Source: an uncultured Lachnospiraceae bacterium (GTDB lineage: Bacteria; Bacillota; Clostridia; Lachnospirales; Lachnospiraceae). Taken from it: 12,678 nt of DNA. A program made the position numbers and the translations under genes. The first letter of the stretch is position 1. The number at the start of each line of letters is the position of its first letter. This document shows, piece after piece, positions 1-7,321 of this stretch. The notes beneath the pieces are model-generated. The model was not told the origin of the DNA. It was given only the letters and a program-made list of their open reading frames with translations, and searched no databases. Location: contig CAJUQZ010000131.1 in NCBI GenBank assembly GCA_910588755.1, forward strand, positions 1-12,678. Direction: 5' to 3'.

Positions 1-13
1 GGCTTTGCCTCGG

Positions 14-32
14 CCCCCATTTCAAATGGGGG
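14..32. repeat. Perfect palindrome downstream of the restriction operon
   Basis: CCCCCATTTCAAATGGGGG is a perfect 19-nt palindrome, foldable as a 7-bp stem with a 5-nt loop. It lies 10 nt past the stop codon of the last minus-strand ORF, where a transcription end would be expected. No T-tract follows on the minus strand (the next bases are CCGAGGC), so it is not a canonical rho-independent terminator. It may be a processing or stability hairpin, or a protein-binding site. Its function is unknown. Confidence 0.4.
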
Positions 33-41
33 ATATAGATA

Positions 42-216
42 CTATTTCATTATACGATTCAGGATTGCGTCAACCTGACCACTGCTGTATCTCTGCATCA
101 GCGAACCATTGCAACAATGGTCTTCTCTGAGAAGCATCGTGAGCAGCTCACAGGCCAAATCCCAATCTGCCTCCGGGAGCCTTTATTTTCTCCTCGTTGA
201 TGGGTAGCTTATTCAT
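42..216 (-). pseudogene. Small unrecognised ORF (about 57 aa) with a +1 frameshift
   Basis: An ATG at 216-214 overlaps the last codons of the 224-aa gene and opens as MNKLPINEEKI. That frame then closes after 22 codons. From about 183 downward the next frame stays open to a TAG at 44-42 and reads like a real protein (RLPEADWDLACELL, then MQRYSSGQVDAILNRIMK). The span is 175 nt, one more than a multiple of three. Removing one A near 181-184 would join the halves into a protein of about 57 residues. I do not recognise the family. The alternative is a shorter protein from the TTG codon following RLPEADWD, which has a GGAGG 11 nt upstream. The cause could be a sequencing error, true decay or recoding. 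The overlap with the upstream gene suggests translational coupling. Confidence 0.5.
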
Positions 217-883
217 CTTCATCCTCCTCATCAAACGGTTCTATTCCAAGCAGTTCTTGGAATTTCCTGAAATTATATGGGTACGCATTATCACCATATA
301 TTTTCACAGGCTTATGACCGTTAGAGAAATAGAATTCAAGCTCCCACTGTGTTCCATCGCATACCATATAGCCAAATCTGCGCAAATCATATCTTGTGCG
401 CCATTCACCTATATGCAGTTCCCGAAGCCCTTCTAGAAACTCATCTTTGCTGATTGGACAGTTTGGTTCAATATGAAAATTCGTTGGTTTGAGAATCACA
501 GAATGTTCTATATCCATATGAAGCAGTTCATCTAATGTGTATGTTCGTGTTTCGTAGCCACCAAAGAATCCGCCAATAGAAAATGCAACCTTGCATATCG
601 CCGGGATACTTTCCTCAAATGCGGCCACCTTCAATTCAACCCTAGACGGTATATATGTACCACCGGCTTCAGCTAGCGCTTCTTTCGCTCTTTCAAGATA
701 CAATCGAGTGCAACACAAACGAGTCGATTCGCTGGGATGCATCATCGGCGCATACTCCGGATGTTCCATCGTATTCTTAAGGTGACCGATTTCCTGCTTC
801 AAGCCACGTATCGCTGTCATAATCTGCTCTGCACTTTTACCTTTGAGATGTTCTTCGTAATATCCCTCTGGGCTAATCATCAC
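209..883 (-). CDS. Hypothetical protein (224 aa) downstream of mcrC
   Basis: I do not recognise a named family. The start is GTG at 883 or ATG at 880. AGGAGGTG at 891-898 is spaced best for the GTG. The protein appears soluble, with no signal peptide or membrane segment. Residues about 10-75 look helical and charged, with many E, K and R. The middle (about 80-150) is mixed alpha/beta. The C-terminal part (about 155-215) contains DLRRFGYMVCDGTQWELEF followed by FSNGHKPVKIYGDNAYPYNF. From memory, a similar W-x-L...G...YG-x-NAYP-x-NF pattern occurs in uncharacterised Firmicutes proteins. The protein ends in the acidic tail FDEEDEDE. It starts 20 nt after mcrC on the same strand and is almost certainly cotranscribed with mcrBC. 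A role in restriction is only a guess from position. It could equally be unrelated cargo of a mobile region. Confidence 0.85.
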   Translation of the reverse strand: MMISPEGYYEEHLKGKSAEQIMTAIRGLKQEIGHLKNTMEHPEYAPMMHPSESTRLCCTRLYLERAKEALAEAGGTYIPSRVELKVAAFEESIPAICKVAFSIGGFFGGYETRTYTLDELLHMDIEHSVILKPTNFHIEPNCPISKDEFLEGLRELHIGEWRTRYDLRRFGYMVCDGTQWELEFYFSNGHKPVKIYGDNAYPYNFRKFQELLGIEPFDEEDEDE

Positions 884-903
884 AATCGGCCACCTCCTGA
901 TTT

Positions 904-1953
904 TTATACTGTTCTTATTTCTTCGCCAAAATGCGCCACTGCAATTGCATCCAGCTGTGCTGTTATTTCCTTAAACGGAAAGTTCAAATCCAGTGTCTTT
1001 ACACTTATTTGATTCCCACTCATACGATAAACATTGTCCGGCTGGATTTCTTCTTCCGTTTTCGCATATAAAAGCATACCGGAAACAGTGTGCGGTTTAT
1101 CACCGAATTCAGTATCTTTGTTTTTCACATAAGTAAATATCTGATACAAATTGTTGGAATGAAGCGTATGCTTATCATACCGCACCTGTGTGGTGTGGGT
1201 ATAATATTTCGCATCTATGATAAGTACATTTTCATCTTTTGAAAGCGTAATATCACTCTGCATTACCGGCAACATAGTTCCTATACCATCGTCCAACGCC
1301 CACGGTATCTGTGATGCTTTGACTGTTAGTTCCGGGTACTCTTTCCTGTAATATTCCAAGATAAATTTCTCATACAGACGATACATTCGCTGCTCGTCTA
1401 GGAAATCCATTAATTTTGTTCTTCCAGATGATGTTGTCTGCAACAATCCCTTTATTATCAAATAGCATACAGAAATGAGCATCTGATATGTTTGATTGTT
1501 ACGATTGTAATTGACATTCCAATTAATCTGCTTAATGTCCAATGGATGTACATCATTAAAAAACAATAATAGCTTCCGTAATTCCTTTTTTCTGGACTTG
1601 CTTATACTGGAACGAATCAGCAAATCCATCGTGGAGCGAATAATTCTATTCAAATATGAATCCACCGAAAACTCATCATAATCGCATACAAGCCTTCGTC
1701 GAAGCACGGAATGATTTTGTATTGATGAAGATATATTTATTTTTCCTCTGACAGAAGCCAATTCCTCCGTCTGCGAAATATATTCTTTTCCCAATCCTCG
1801 CTTCAATTGACACGATACACCTTTGATTAAAATTGCAGCACAAAGCTCAGTTGCATTATCAAACTCTTCAGTAAGGATGTTTTTATACCCCTGTTCGTTT
1901 AATACCTGAAACGCATACGAAAGCATATAGTATATGTTTTGTATACGAATCAT
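904..1953 (-). CDS. mcrC: McrC-like nuclease subunit of a type IV restriction system
   Basis: The 349-aa length matches the classical McrC (about 350 aa). McrC is the endonuclease partner of the GTP-driven McrB ring and cleaves DNA carrying modified cytosines. The C-terminal half has a PD-(D/E)xK core: D234 in MQSDITL, then D247 and K249 in LIIDAKYY. These sit where the known McrC catalytic D, D and K are found, so the nuclease looks intact. The N-terminal part (about 1-200), with ASVRGKINISSS near 67-78, corresponds to the McrB-binding and DNA-contacting region of the family. The start codon overlaps the mcrB stop as ATGA (1950-1953), which implies translational coupling and stoichiometric production. 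The 224-aa gene follows after 20 nt. The family call is secure. The substrate is not shown by the sequence. Confidence 0.93.
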   Translation of the reverse strand: MIRIQNIYYMLSYAFQVLNEQGYKNILTEEFDNATELCAAILIKGVSCQLKRGLGKEYISQTEELASVRGKINISSSIQNHSVLRRRLVCDYDEFSVDSYLNRIIRSTMDLLIRSSISKSRKKELRKLLLFFNDVHPLDIKQINWNVNYNRNNQTYQMLISVCYLIIKGLLQTTSSGRTKLMDFLDEQRMYRLYEKFILEYYRKEYPELTVKASQIPWALDDGIGTMLPVMQSDITLSKDENVLIIDAKYYTHTTQVRYDKHTLHSNNLYQIFTYVKNKDTEFGDKPHTVSGMLLYAKTEEEIQPDNVYRMSGNQISVKTLDLNFPFKEITAQLDAIAVAHFGEEIRTV

Positions 1954-4424
1954 TTAATTGCACCTCTCAAATTAGCTGACCAATCCTTAACCTTAGTAGG
2001 TTCATCAAACCAGTATTCCTTCAAGAGCTGTATTAATTCATGTTCAACGATTGAATTGAGCCATTCATCAGTGCATTCATTATCTGTACAGAAGTAACTA
2101 TGTCCGATACGGAAACCATCACCAAGCGAGTCATCATTAGAAATAACCTCATTAAGTTTTCCTACTACAGAAATCAATTTGTTGAGCTTTTCATTGTTTT
2201 TTTCAGCAAGATATCTTGTGAAACCTTCACTTTCAAAAGCCGGTTCAAACTCGAAGAATGCAAATCGTCTGCGAAGAGCGTAATCCATCATTGCCAAGCT
2301 TCTATCGGCAGTATTCATCATTCCAATGATTCTAATATTTTTCGGAACCGTAAACCATTCATCCTTGTAAAGCAGCTTCAGCTTTTCTTCACGCTTGTCA
2401 TGTTCGATAAGCATCATCAATTCACCAAAAATTTTGCTCAGATTTCCTCTGTTAATCTCATCGATGATAAAGAAATAAAGTCTTTCATCATCCTCTTCTG
2501 CCGCTTTGCAGAATTTATAAAATATGCCCGGTTCAAGTTTGAATCCATTCTCTGTAGGTCTATAACCTTGGATAAAATCTTCATAACTGTAGCTCTGATG
2601 GAATTGAACCATCGCTATACGACTCGAATCCTTTTCACCCATAATTGAGTATGCCAGTCTCTTGGCTGCAAAAGTTTTACCGACACCCGGAGCACCCTGC
2701 AAAATAATGTTGTATTTTGTACCAAGCAGCTCTACGAGAGTATTATATTTCGTTTCGTCGAGATACACTTCATCCAAGAAATCCTCTTTACTATACAGAT
2801 GATATTTAATTGCTTTTTCTTCATTGGCTGTTTCAGCCTCCTCAGAAGTCAACTCTAACAGCTTCTGTACATAATCAGAATAGGATGTAATATCTGTAAG
2901 TGTTTTCATCACGGCCTGTCCCGGATGTTCCCATTCACCAACCGCCTGCCAATCCACTTTGCGGATGTGACGATATGATTTTCTTTCACTATCGAATATG
3001 TACTCCGAAGTAACTATGCCTCGACCTATTACCTTGTGCATTCCACGCTTTGCAAAAACCACATCACCGACTTTAAGGTCATTAGCAAACTGCCATAAGC
3101 ACAATGCATTATTTTTATAAGAATAACTTGCATTATACACTCGCTTCATATGGTCTTTTATTTCTTCTTTATTGGCGTATTCCTTGATGCTACAATTAAG
3201 CTCATCCCAGCCAATGCCCATTATTCCTGAACCACTAAATTCGTCCCACATAGAAGCATTATCACCGGGTGAATATATCCAGTAAGACACTTCTTTCACA
3301 TCTGCATCAACAGAAGATGTCACATCGTTCGTATCCTCAGATGTTGTTTTCCAAGCAAAATAAGACAATTCAGGAAAACTGTGATATTCATACTCTTTCT
3401 GCTTTAGTGCATTCCTTGCCTGTTCACACATGAATACATAGCTTGCTCCATCCGGTAAACTTTTATTTACATTAGCAAAAATTGTTGTAAAGTAATGAGG
3501 CATATTATCTACATCTGTAAGGAACTCTCTATTGCGTGAATCGAGATTTACAAACATATTAGGCCTAATCCAATACAGCCCCATTGTAATATTCCAGCTA
3601 ACGCCTTTTTGTTTTCTCACCTTATCATAATAAGAAATAAGGTCGCTCTTATAAGGTTCTGATTGAGAAGATGAATACTTAATCGCATTCTCAAACACTG
3701 CCCATAAATTATCGATATCATCATTGCCGCGGCCATCAGCGAAGTAGTCGAACGTAGCACGAAGATTATTTACAACAGGAATTCCATCAAACACTTCAGG
3801 AACCGTACTTTTCACATTAAAAATTTGAGCAATGGCTTTCAATATGCGCACACGATTGCTGTTAGTTATTCCCTTGTTAAAAAAGCAAAAAATCGTGAAC
3901 GGGTCAATATCGACAATATTATTTTTGTCTTCCAGCTTAGGAAGTTTAAGGTTGGTAACCTGAAAAATCTCTTTTACTTTCTCAATAAGAGTAGTCCTAT
4001 CATTTTTATATTGCAATAAAATATCCGCAAATTCACTATAAAAATCAACCCAGCTATAATCTGGTTCATGTGAAGCCTTATCCTTCATTTCCGCCATTCC
4101 TTGCTTAAAAATCGCAGAAGCCAGTTCGTCAGTCATCTCGACCTTTTTTCCTTCAGCAGAAAGACTCCATATTCCGTAAGTCTTATTTTCCAAGTATCCA
4201 CTTTTCACAAGATAGTTTCTAGCAAATGCTACCTCATTTTCAAACTTGTTCACACCATTTTTTCCACGAGTTTCCGCAAGTTCTTCTGGTGATAAATTCT
4301 CATTTTTAGCGATAATAGCACGAACTTCCTGCGGTTTTCCTGACCCACCAAGCTCACGAAGTGCTACCAAGATAGGGTTCATCCAACGCAAAAAAGCGGC
4401 ATTTGATTTTATATCTGTACTCAT
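1950..4424 (-). CDS. mcrB: McrB-like GTPase with Mrr_N-like and EVE-like domains
   Basis: This is the motor and specificity subunit of a type IV restriction complex. At 824 aa it is far longer than E. coli McrB (about 460). Residues about 10-98 form an Mrr N-terminal-type winged helix (PILVALRELGGSGKPQEV, then ARNYLVKSGYLE and GIWSLSAEGK). Residues about 120-360 are a mostly helical domain I cannot name. Residues about 378-525 match an EVE/PUA-like module, from YWIYSPGDNASMWDEF and IMGIGWDELN through VGDVVFAKRG. This fold class reads modified bases. Residues about 570-824 are the AAA+ GTPase, with Walker A GAPGVGKT (577-584), Walker B FFIIDEINRG (651-660), the McrB signature MNTADRSL (703-710), RRRF (718-721) and RIGHSYF (772-778). 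No motif looks damaged. GGAGG 8 nt before ATG 4424 supports this start. The stop overlaps mcrC by 4 nt. Probable substrate is DNA with methylated or hydroxymethylated cytosine, by inference from the family. Confidence 0.93.
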   Translation of the reverse strand: MSTDIKSNAAFLRWMNPILVALRELGGSGKPQEVRAIIAKNENLSPEELAETRGKNGVNKFENEVAFARNYLVKSGYLENKTYGIWSLSAEGKKVEMTDELASAIFKQGMAEMKDKASHEPDYSWVDFYSEFADILLQYKNDRTTLIEKVKEIFQVTNLKLPKLEDKNNIVDIDPFTIFCFFNKGITNSNRVRILKAIAQIFNVKSTVPEVFDGIPVVNNLRATFDYFADGRGNDDIDNLWAVFENAIKYSSSQSEPYKSDLISYYDKVRKQKGVSWNITMGLYWIRPNMFVNLDSRNREFLTDVDNMPHYFTTIFANVNKSLPDGASYVFMCEQARNALKQKEYEYHSFPELSYFAWKTTSEDTNDVTSSVDADVKEVSYWIYSPGDNASMWDEFSGSGIMGIGWDELNCSIKEYANKEEIKDHMKRVYNASYSYKNNALCLWQFANDLKVGDVVFAKRGMHKVIGRGIVTSEYIFDSERKSYRHIRKVDWQAVGEWEHPGQAVMKTLTDITSYSDYVQKLLELTSEEAETANEEKAIKYHLYSKEDFLDEVYLDETKYNTLVELLGTKYNIILQGAPGVGKTFAAKRLAYSIMGEKDSSRIAMVQFHQSYSYEDFIQGYRPTENGFKLEPGIFYKFCKAAEEDDERLYFFIIDEINRGNLSKIFGELMMLIEHDKREEKLKLLYKDEWFTVPKNIRIIGMMNTADRSLAMMDYALRRRFAFFEFEPAFESEGFTRYLAEKNNEKLNKLISVVGKLNEVISNDDSLGDGFRIGHSYFCTDNECTDEWLNSIVEHELIQLLKEYWFDEPTKVKDWSANLRGAIK

Positions 4425-4633
4425 TCGTCATATCCTCCAAACTTGATAAATACTAATTTCCATACGATGCCGAGGCTTCTAGAACCTTTCATGTAGGCTG
4501 TTCCTCATTTCCTCACTGCCTATTGACATTGTTCCTTGATTTCAAATGCTAACTTGAAACTGCATACTGATTGTACCTTTTGAAACCTAAACGTCCCCAT
4601 GATACTACCCGGCTAAATTACTCAAATATAATT

Positions 4634-4858
4634 TTATAGTGTTAGTACTTCCTCCAACCAGAAATTAGTCTTATGGGATACATGATTTTTACCAATGTCA
4701 AGCAAAACATCTAGGCGATCAGTGGCATCGTCTAAATTTTTTAATGACTTACTGATGCAAAACAGGCGGTTTACAAGTTTAATTTCTGGCCAAATGGAGT
4801 CCGCTGTAGTATTAGGACGTGTGTAAAAAAACGTTCCAACCATCTGTGCGCCCGGCAT
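4634..4858 (-). CDS. Doubtful small ORF (74 aa) in the mcrB leader
   Basis: This open frame runs from ATG 4858 to TAA 4634, about 50 nt after the predicted transcription start of the strong promoter at 4915-4942 and 209 nt upstream of mcrB. The product would be soluble and partly helical (KLVNRLFCISKSLKNLDDAT, then RLDVLLDIGKNHV). I do not recognise it. The ribosome binding site is weak: AAGGA 12 nt upstream. An overlapping minus-strand frame (reading DIEKDNADSCRAHRWLERFF just upstream) also looks protein-like, so the ORF may be the remnant of a longer gene broken by a frameshift. It could also be a leader ORF or a chance frame. Confidence 0.3.
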   Translation of the reverse strand: MPGAQMVGTFFYTRPNTTADSIWPEIKLVNRLFCISKSLKNLDDATDRLDVLLDIGKNHVSHKTNFWLEEVLTL

Positions 4859-4914
4859 GAATCAGCGTTGTCCTTTTCTATATCAGTGTACGATTTCCAA
4901 TATTTTATAGTAAC

Positions 4915-4942
4915 ATTATACGCTATGCATTTAATGTGTCAA
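4915..4942 (-). promoter_or_regulatory. Consensus sigma-A promoter for the mcrB operon leader
   Basis: On the minus strand TTGACA (4942-4937) is followed after 16 nt by TATAAT (4920-4915). Both hexamers match the consensus exactly. Transcription would start near 4908 and run left towards mcrB, giving a leader of about 480 nt. No other good promoter was seen closer to mcrB, so this is the likeliest promoter of the restriction operon. A shorter unit ending in the leader cannot be excluded. Confidence 0.75.
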
Positions 4943-5105
4943 CATAAAATAAATGGTGAATTAAAGTGCTAAGTTCTGCACAAATTATAAAAAATACAGG
5001 GAAATAATAAAAAAACAATTAACAAACCCTGGTTTTATGTGATACACTTACTGTATAAAATGAAAAATCAACACTCCGCAAACAACCAAAGATTGGAGGC
5101 ACACT

Positions 5106-7173
5106 ATGAAACAGGGAAGTATCTTCCGACAGCTTCTTGTCCCCGTACTGCTAATCGTCTGTATCCTTGCCGCAGCTCTTGTGTCCGTAATGACAGCTAT
5201 GTTCATCAGCTCGTACGAAAAAGATATCTATGAGAAAGAACAGGGACAGTCCGAACTGATGGCAGGTCAAATCAGCACCTTTCTTGATGGTGCCTACTCC
5301 GTGACGGAGGGACTCGCTGTTAATCCAAGTATCCTGACGATGCGCACAGATGTACAGACACCGATCCTCGCAGACTGTGTCGCGCGCAACACCTATCTGG
5401 AGTTGCTGTATATACAGGGAACAGACGGTATGCAGACCGGGCGCTCGTCGGGCGAGTTGGCAGACCGCTCCACACGTTGGTGGTTTACACAGGTCATGAA
5501 TGAGCAGAAGGCTTTTGTCTCCAAATCCTACTACTCTGTCAATACAGGTATGCCCTGTGCATCAATCTTTTTCCCATGTATGATGCCGGCCATATCATTG
5601 GCATATTTGCTGTGGATCTGAAGCTTGACTACCTTCAGAATATCATGGAGCAATTCTCTGACCGCGAAAACGGTGAGATTTCATTTGTTATAGACGGTGA
5701 AGGCGTTGTTGTGGCGCACCCCGACAACACACAGGTCGAGGAACAGTACAATTACAGAACGCTGAAGCGAACTGTGTCCGAAACAGACGCGAAAAACCAG
5801 GCCGTGACGGATGCGGATGGTAATATCGTGACCAGGGAAGAAGATTTCTCTATCTCAGATGTATACAGGCAGGTCATTGCCGACGCTATGTCCGGCAACA
5901 GCGGCAGCGCCAGGATTAAAGAGGACCAAAACACATATTATGTGAGCTACGCCTCCATTCCCTTAAAAGGTGACTCCGACTCCTGGTCTGTCATCACACT
6001 CCGCGAAAAATCAGCAGCCATGTCCTCTGTGTACCGCACAGCAGCCATCTCGGTTACAATCGTATTGGCAGCGATCGTACTCGCAATCCTTATCATAGTC
6101 ATCGTAGCGCGCAGGCTGGTCAATCCCGTGGTATCGGTCACAAAGCTGATCGGCGATGCGGCAGACGGTGATTTCCAGAATCGGGCCGACGAGACCATCC
6201 CAAATGAGCTTGGTATCCTGTCGCGCAGCTTTAACAAACTTACAGAAAAAATGTCAGGTATTCTCGTCACAGTGACAGAGTTTACCACCAAAGTCGTAGA
6301 GGGCTCTGACAGGTTAAACGGCATCGCTGGGGACATTGATGGGACACACCAGTCCGTTGAGCGGATCGCACAGGGTACACAGGACCAGTCGAAGGACGCT
6401 CGCAATGTGGTGGACCGCGCAGCAGACCTCGAAGAAAATTTCAGGGAACTTCAGAAAAAGAGCTCTGTGCTCCTCAACAATGCCAGAGACACGATGAAAT
6501 CCGGACAACAGAGTGTCAAAAGCGTCACAGGCCTGAAAAACAGCAACACCGTCACAGAGCGCAAAATGAAGAATCCTACACGAACATCATGAAGCTGGAC
6601 GCACACTCCAGGCGCATATCAGGCATCATCACCACAATCAACGAGATCTCCGAGGAGACGCAGCTGCTCTCCCTGAATGCCTCCATCGAGGCGGCACGCG
6701 CAGGGGAAGCCGGCCGGGGTTTCATGGTTGTTGCAGAATCGATTGGCAAGCTCGCCTCCGACTCACAGTCTGCCACACAGGACATCGAGGAAATCATCAA
6801 AGAGCTCTGTGGCGAGATCGTCAGCACCGTCGAAAACATCGAGGAAATTCATCAGGATATCCAGAAGCAGACTGAGATGGTACATTTCGTGGAGGAATCT
6901 TTTGGGAATTTCCAATCGCTTGCACAGATCACAAAGGAATCTGTCGGAGAGATGGAAACCCTAATAGCAGAAATGCAGGAGCTTGACCATGCGATGGTTG
7001 AAGCGGCAGACCGCATTCAGGATGTATCCCAGAATACAGCTGACGTCACACAGAATATTGCGGACTCGATGCAGGAGCAGGTTTCAGAGATCCAGCGTGT
7101 TGCGCAGCAGGTATATGCCCTCTCCATAGAATCCGAGCAGATCAAACAACGCCTTAGTGGACAAACTGCATAA
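5106..7173 (+). pseudogene. Methyl-accepting chemotaxis protein, split by two frameshifts
   Basis: The gene is read in three successive frames: 5106 to about 5570, about 5573 to 6565, and about 6567 to 7173. One missing base in T5C3 (5568-5575) and one in A4 (6563-6566) explain both breaks. Restoring them gives 690 codons including the stop, with no other interruption. The restored receptor has a membrane segment at about 10-33 and a periplasmic-side dCache sensor at about 34-310 (WWFTQVM, YYSVNTGMP, GIFAVDLKLDYL, VVVAHPD). A second membrane segment at about 312-335 is followed by a HAMP domain to about 388. The signalling domain has its hairpin tip near 510-553 (SLNASIEAARAGEAGRGF). It would pass small-ligand sensing to CheA/CheW, and the ligand cannot be read. 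No C-terminal NWETF-like CheR tether is present. GGAGG 6 nt before ATG supports the start. The breaks may be sequencing errors or a real loss of function. Confidence 0.88.
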
Positions 7174-7273
7174 TACAGAAAACGAGCAGGGAAGACTCTC
7201 CACTACTCGTTGCACCGGGCACCCGTGAGCTCTTGCTGACATATTTCCTCTGGATGCCCGCGTGCATAAAAAA

Positions 7274-7309
7274 CTGGCAGGGAGAAAACATGTCTCTGCC
7301 AGCTTTTTT
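7274..7309. terminator. Bidirectional rho-independent terminator
   Basis: CTGGCA at 7274-7279 pairs with TGCCAG at 7297-7302, and the inner GAGA/TCTC extends the stem past a small GG bulge. A T-tract follows on the plus strand (7304-7309). An A6 run just before the stem (7268-7273) gives a T-tract on the minus strand. It lies between the convergent chemoreceptor (ends 7173) and alpha-galactosidase (ends 7322) genes and can stop transcription from both sides. Confidence 0.85.
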
Positions 7310-7321
7310 ATTCATATATGT

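Larger units (their letters stand above)
4425..5105. other. Intergenic region between divergent mcrB and chemoreceptor genes
   Basis: This 681-nt AT-rich region separates two divergent genes. It holds a consensus minus-strand promoter (4915-4942), a doubtful 74-aa minus ORF (4634-4858) and the chemoreceptor ribosome binding site GGAGG (5095-5099). Between 4425 and 4633 I see no convincing gene, only ORFs of 26 codons or fewer. There is a short inverted repeat, TTTCAA/TTGAAA, at 4540-4559. A second minus-strand frame is open from about 4936 to 4795 without an ATG, and it overlaps the start of the 74-aa ORF. This may be a decayed gene. On the plus strand a TATAAA at about 5054 could belong to the chemoreceptor promoter, but no good -35 accompanies it. 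No sigma-D (flagellar) promoter was recognised. Confidence 0.6.

Noticed and set aside
2100..2648. A 182-codon open frame on the plus strand
   Set aside because: It is antisense to the GTPase core of mcrB, with no ribosome binding site of note and no family resemblance.
7..4476. Inverted 8-bp repeat GCCTCGGC (7-14) and GCCGAGGC (4469-4476) flanking the restriction module as element ends
   Set aside because: The match does not extend beyond 8 bp, no target duplication or recombinase is visible, and such a short pair is likely by chance.
4523..4551. Plus-strand TTGACA as a promoter
   Set aside because: No acceptable -10 hexamer lies 16-18 nt downstream (ATGCTA or TGCTAA), and no plus-strand gene follows nearby.
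4998..5032. CAGGG/CCCTG inverted repeat upstream of the chemoreceptor
   Set aside because: The short stem has a loop of roughly 25-30 AT-rich bases, no T-tract and no match to a known regulatory element.
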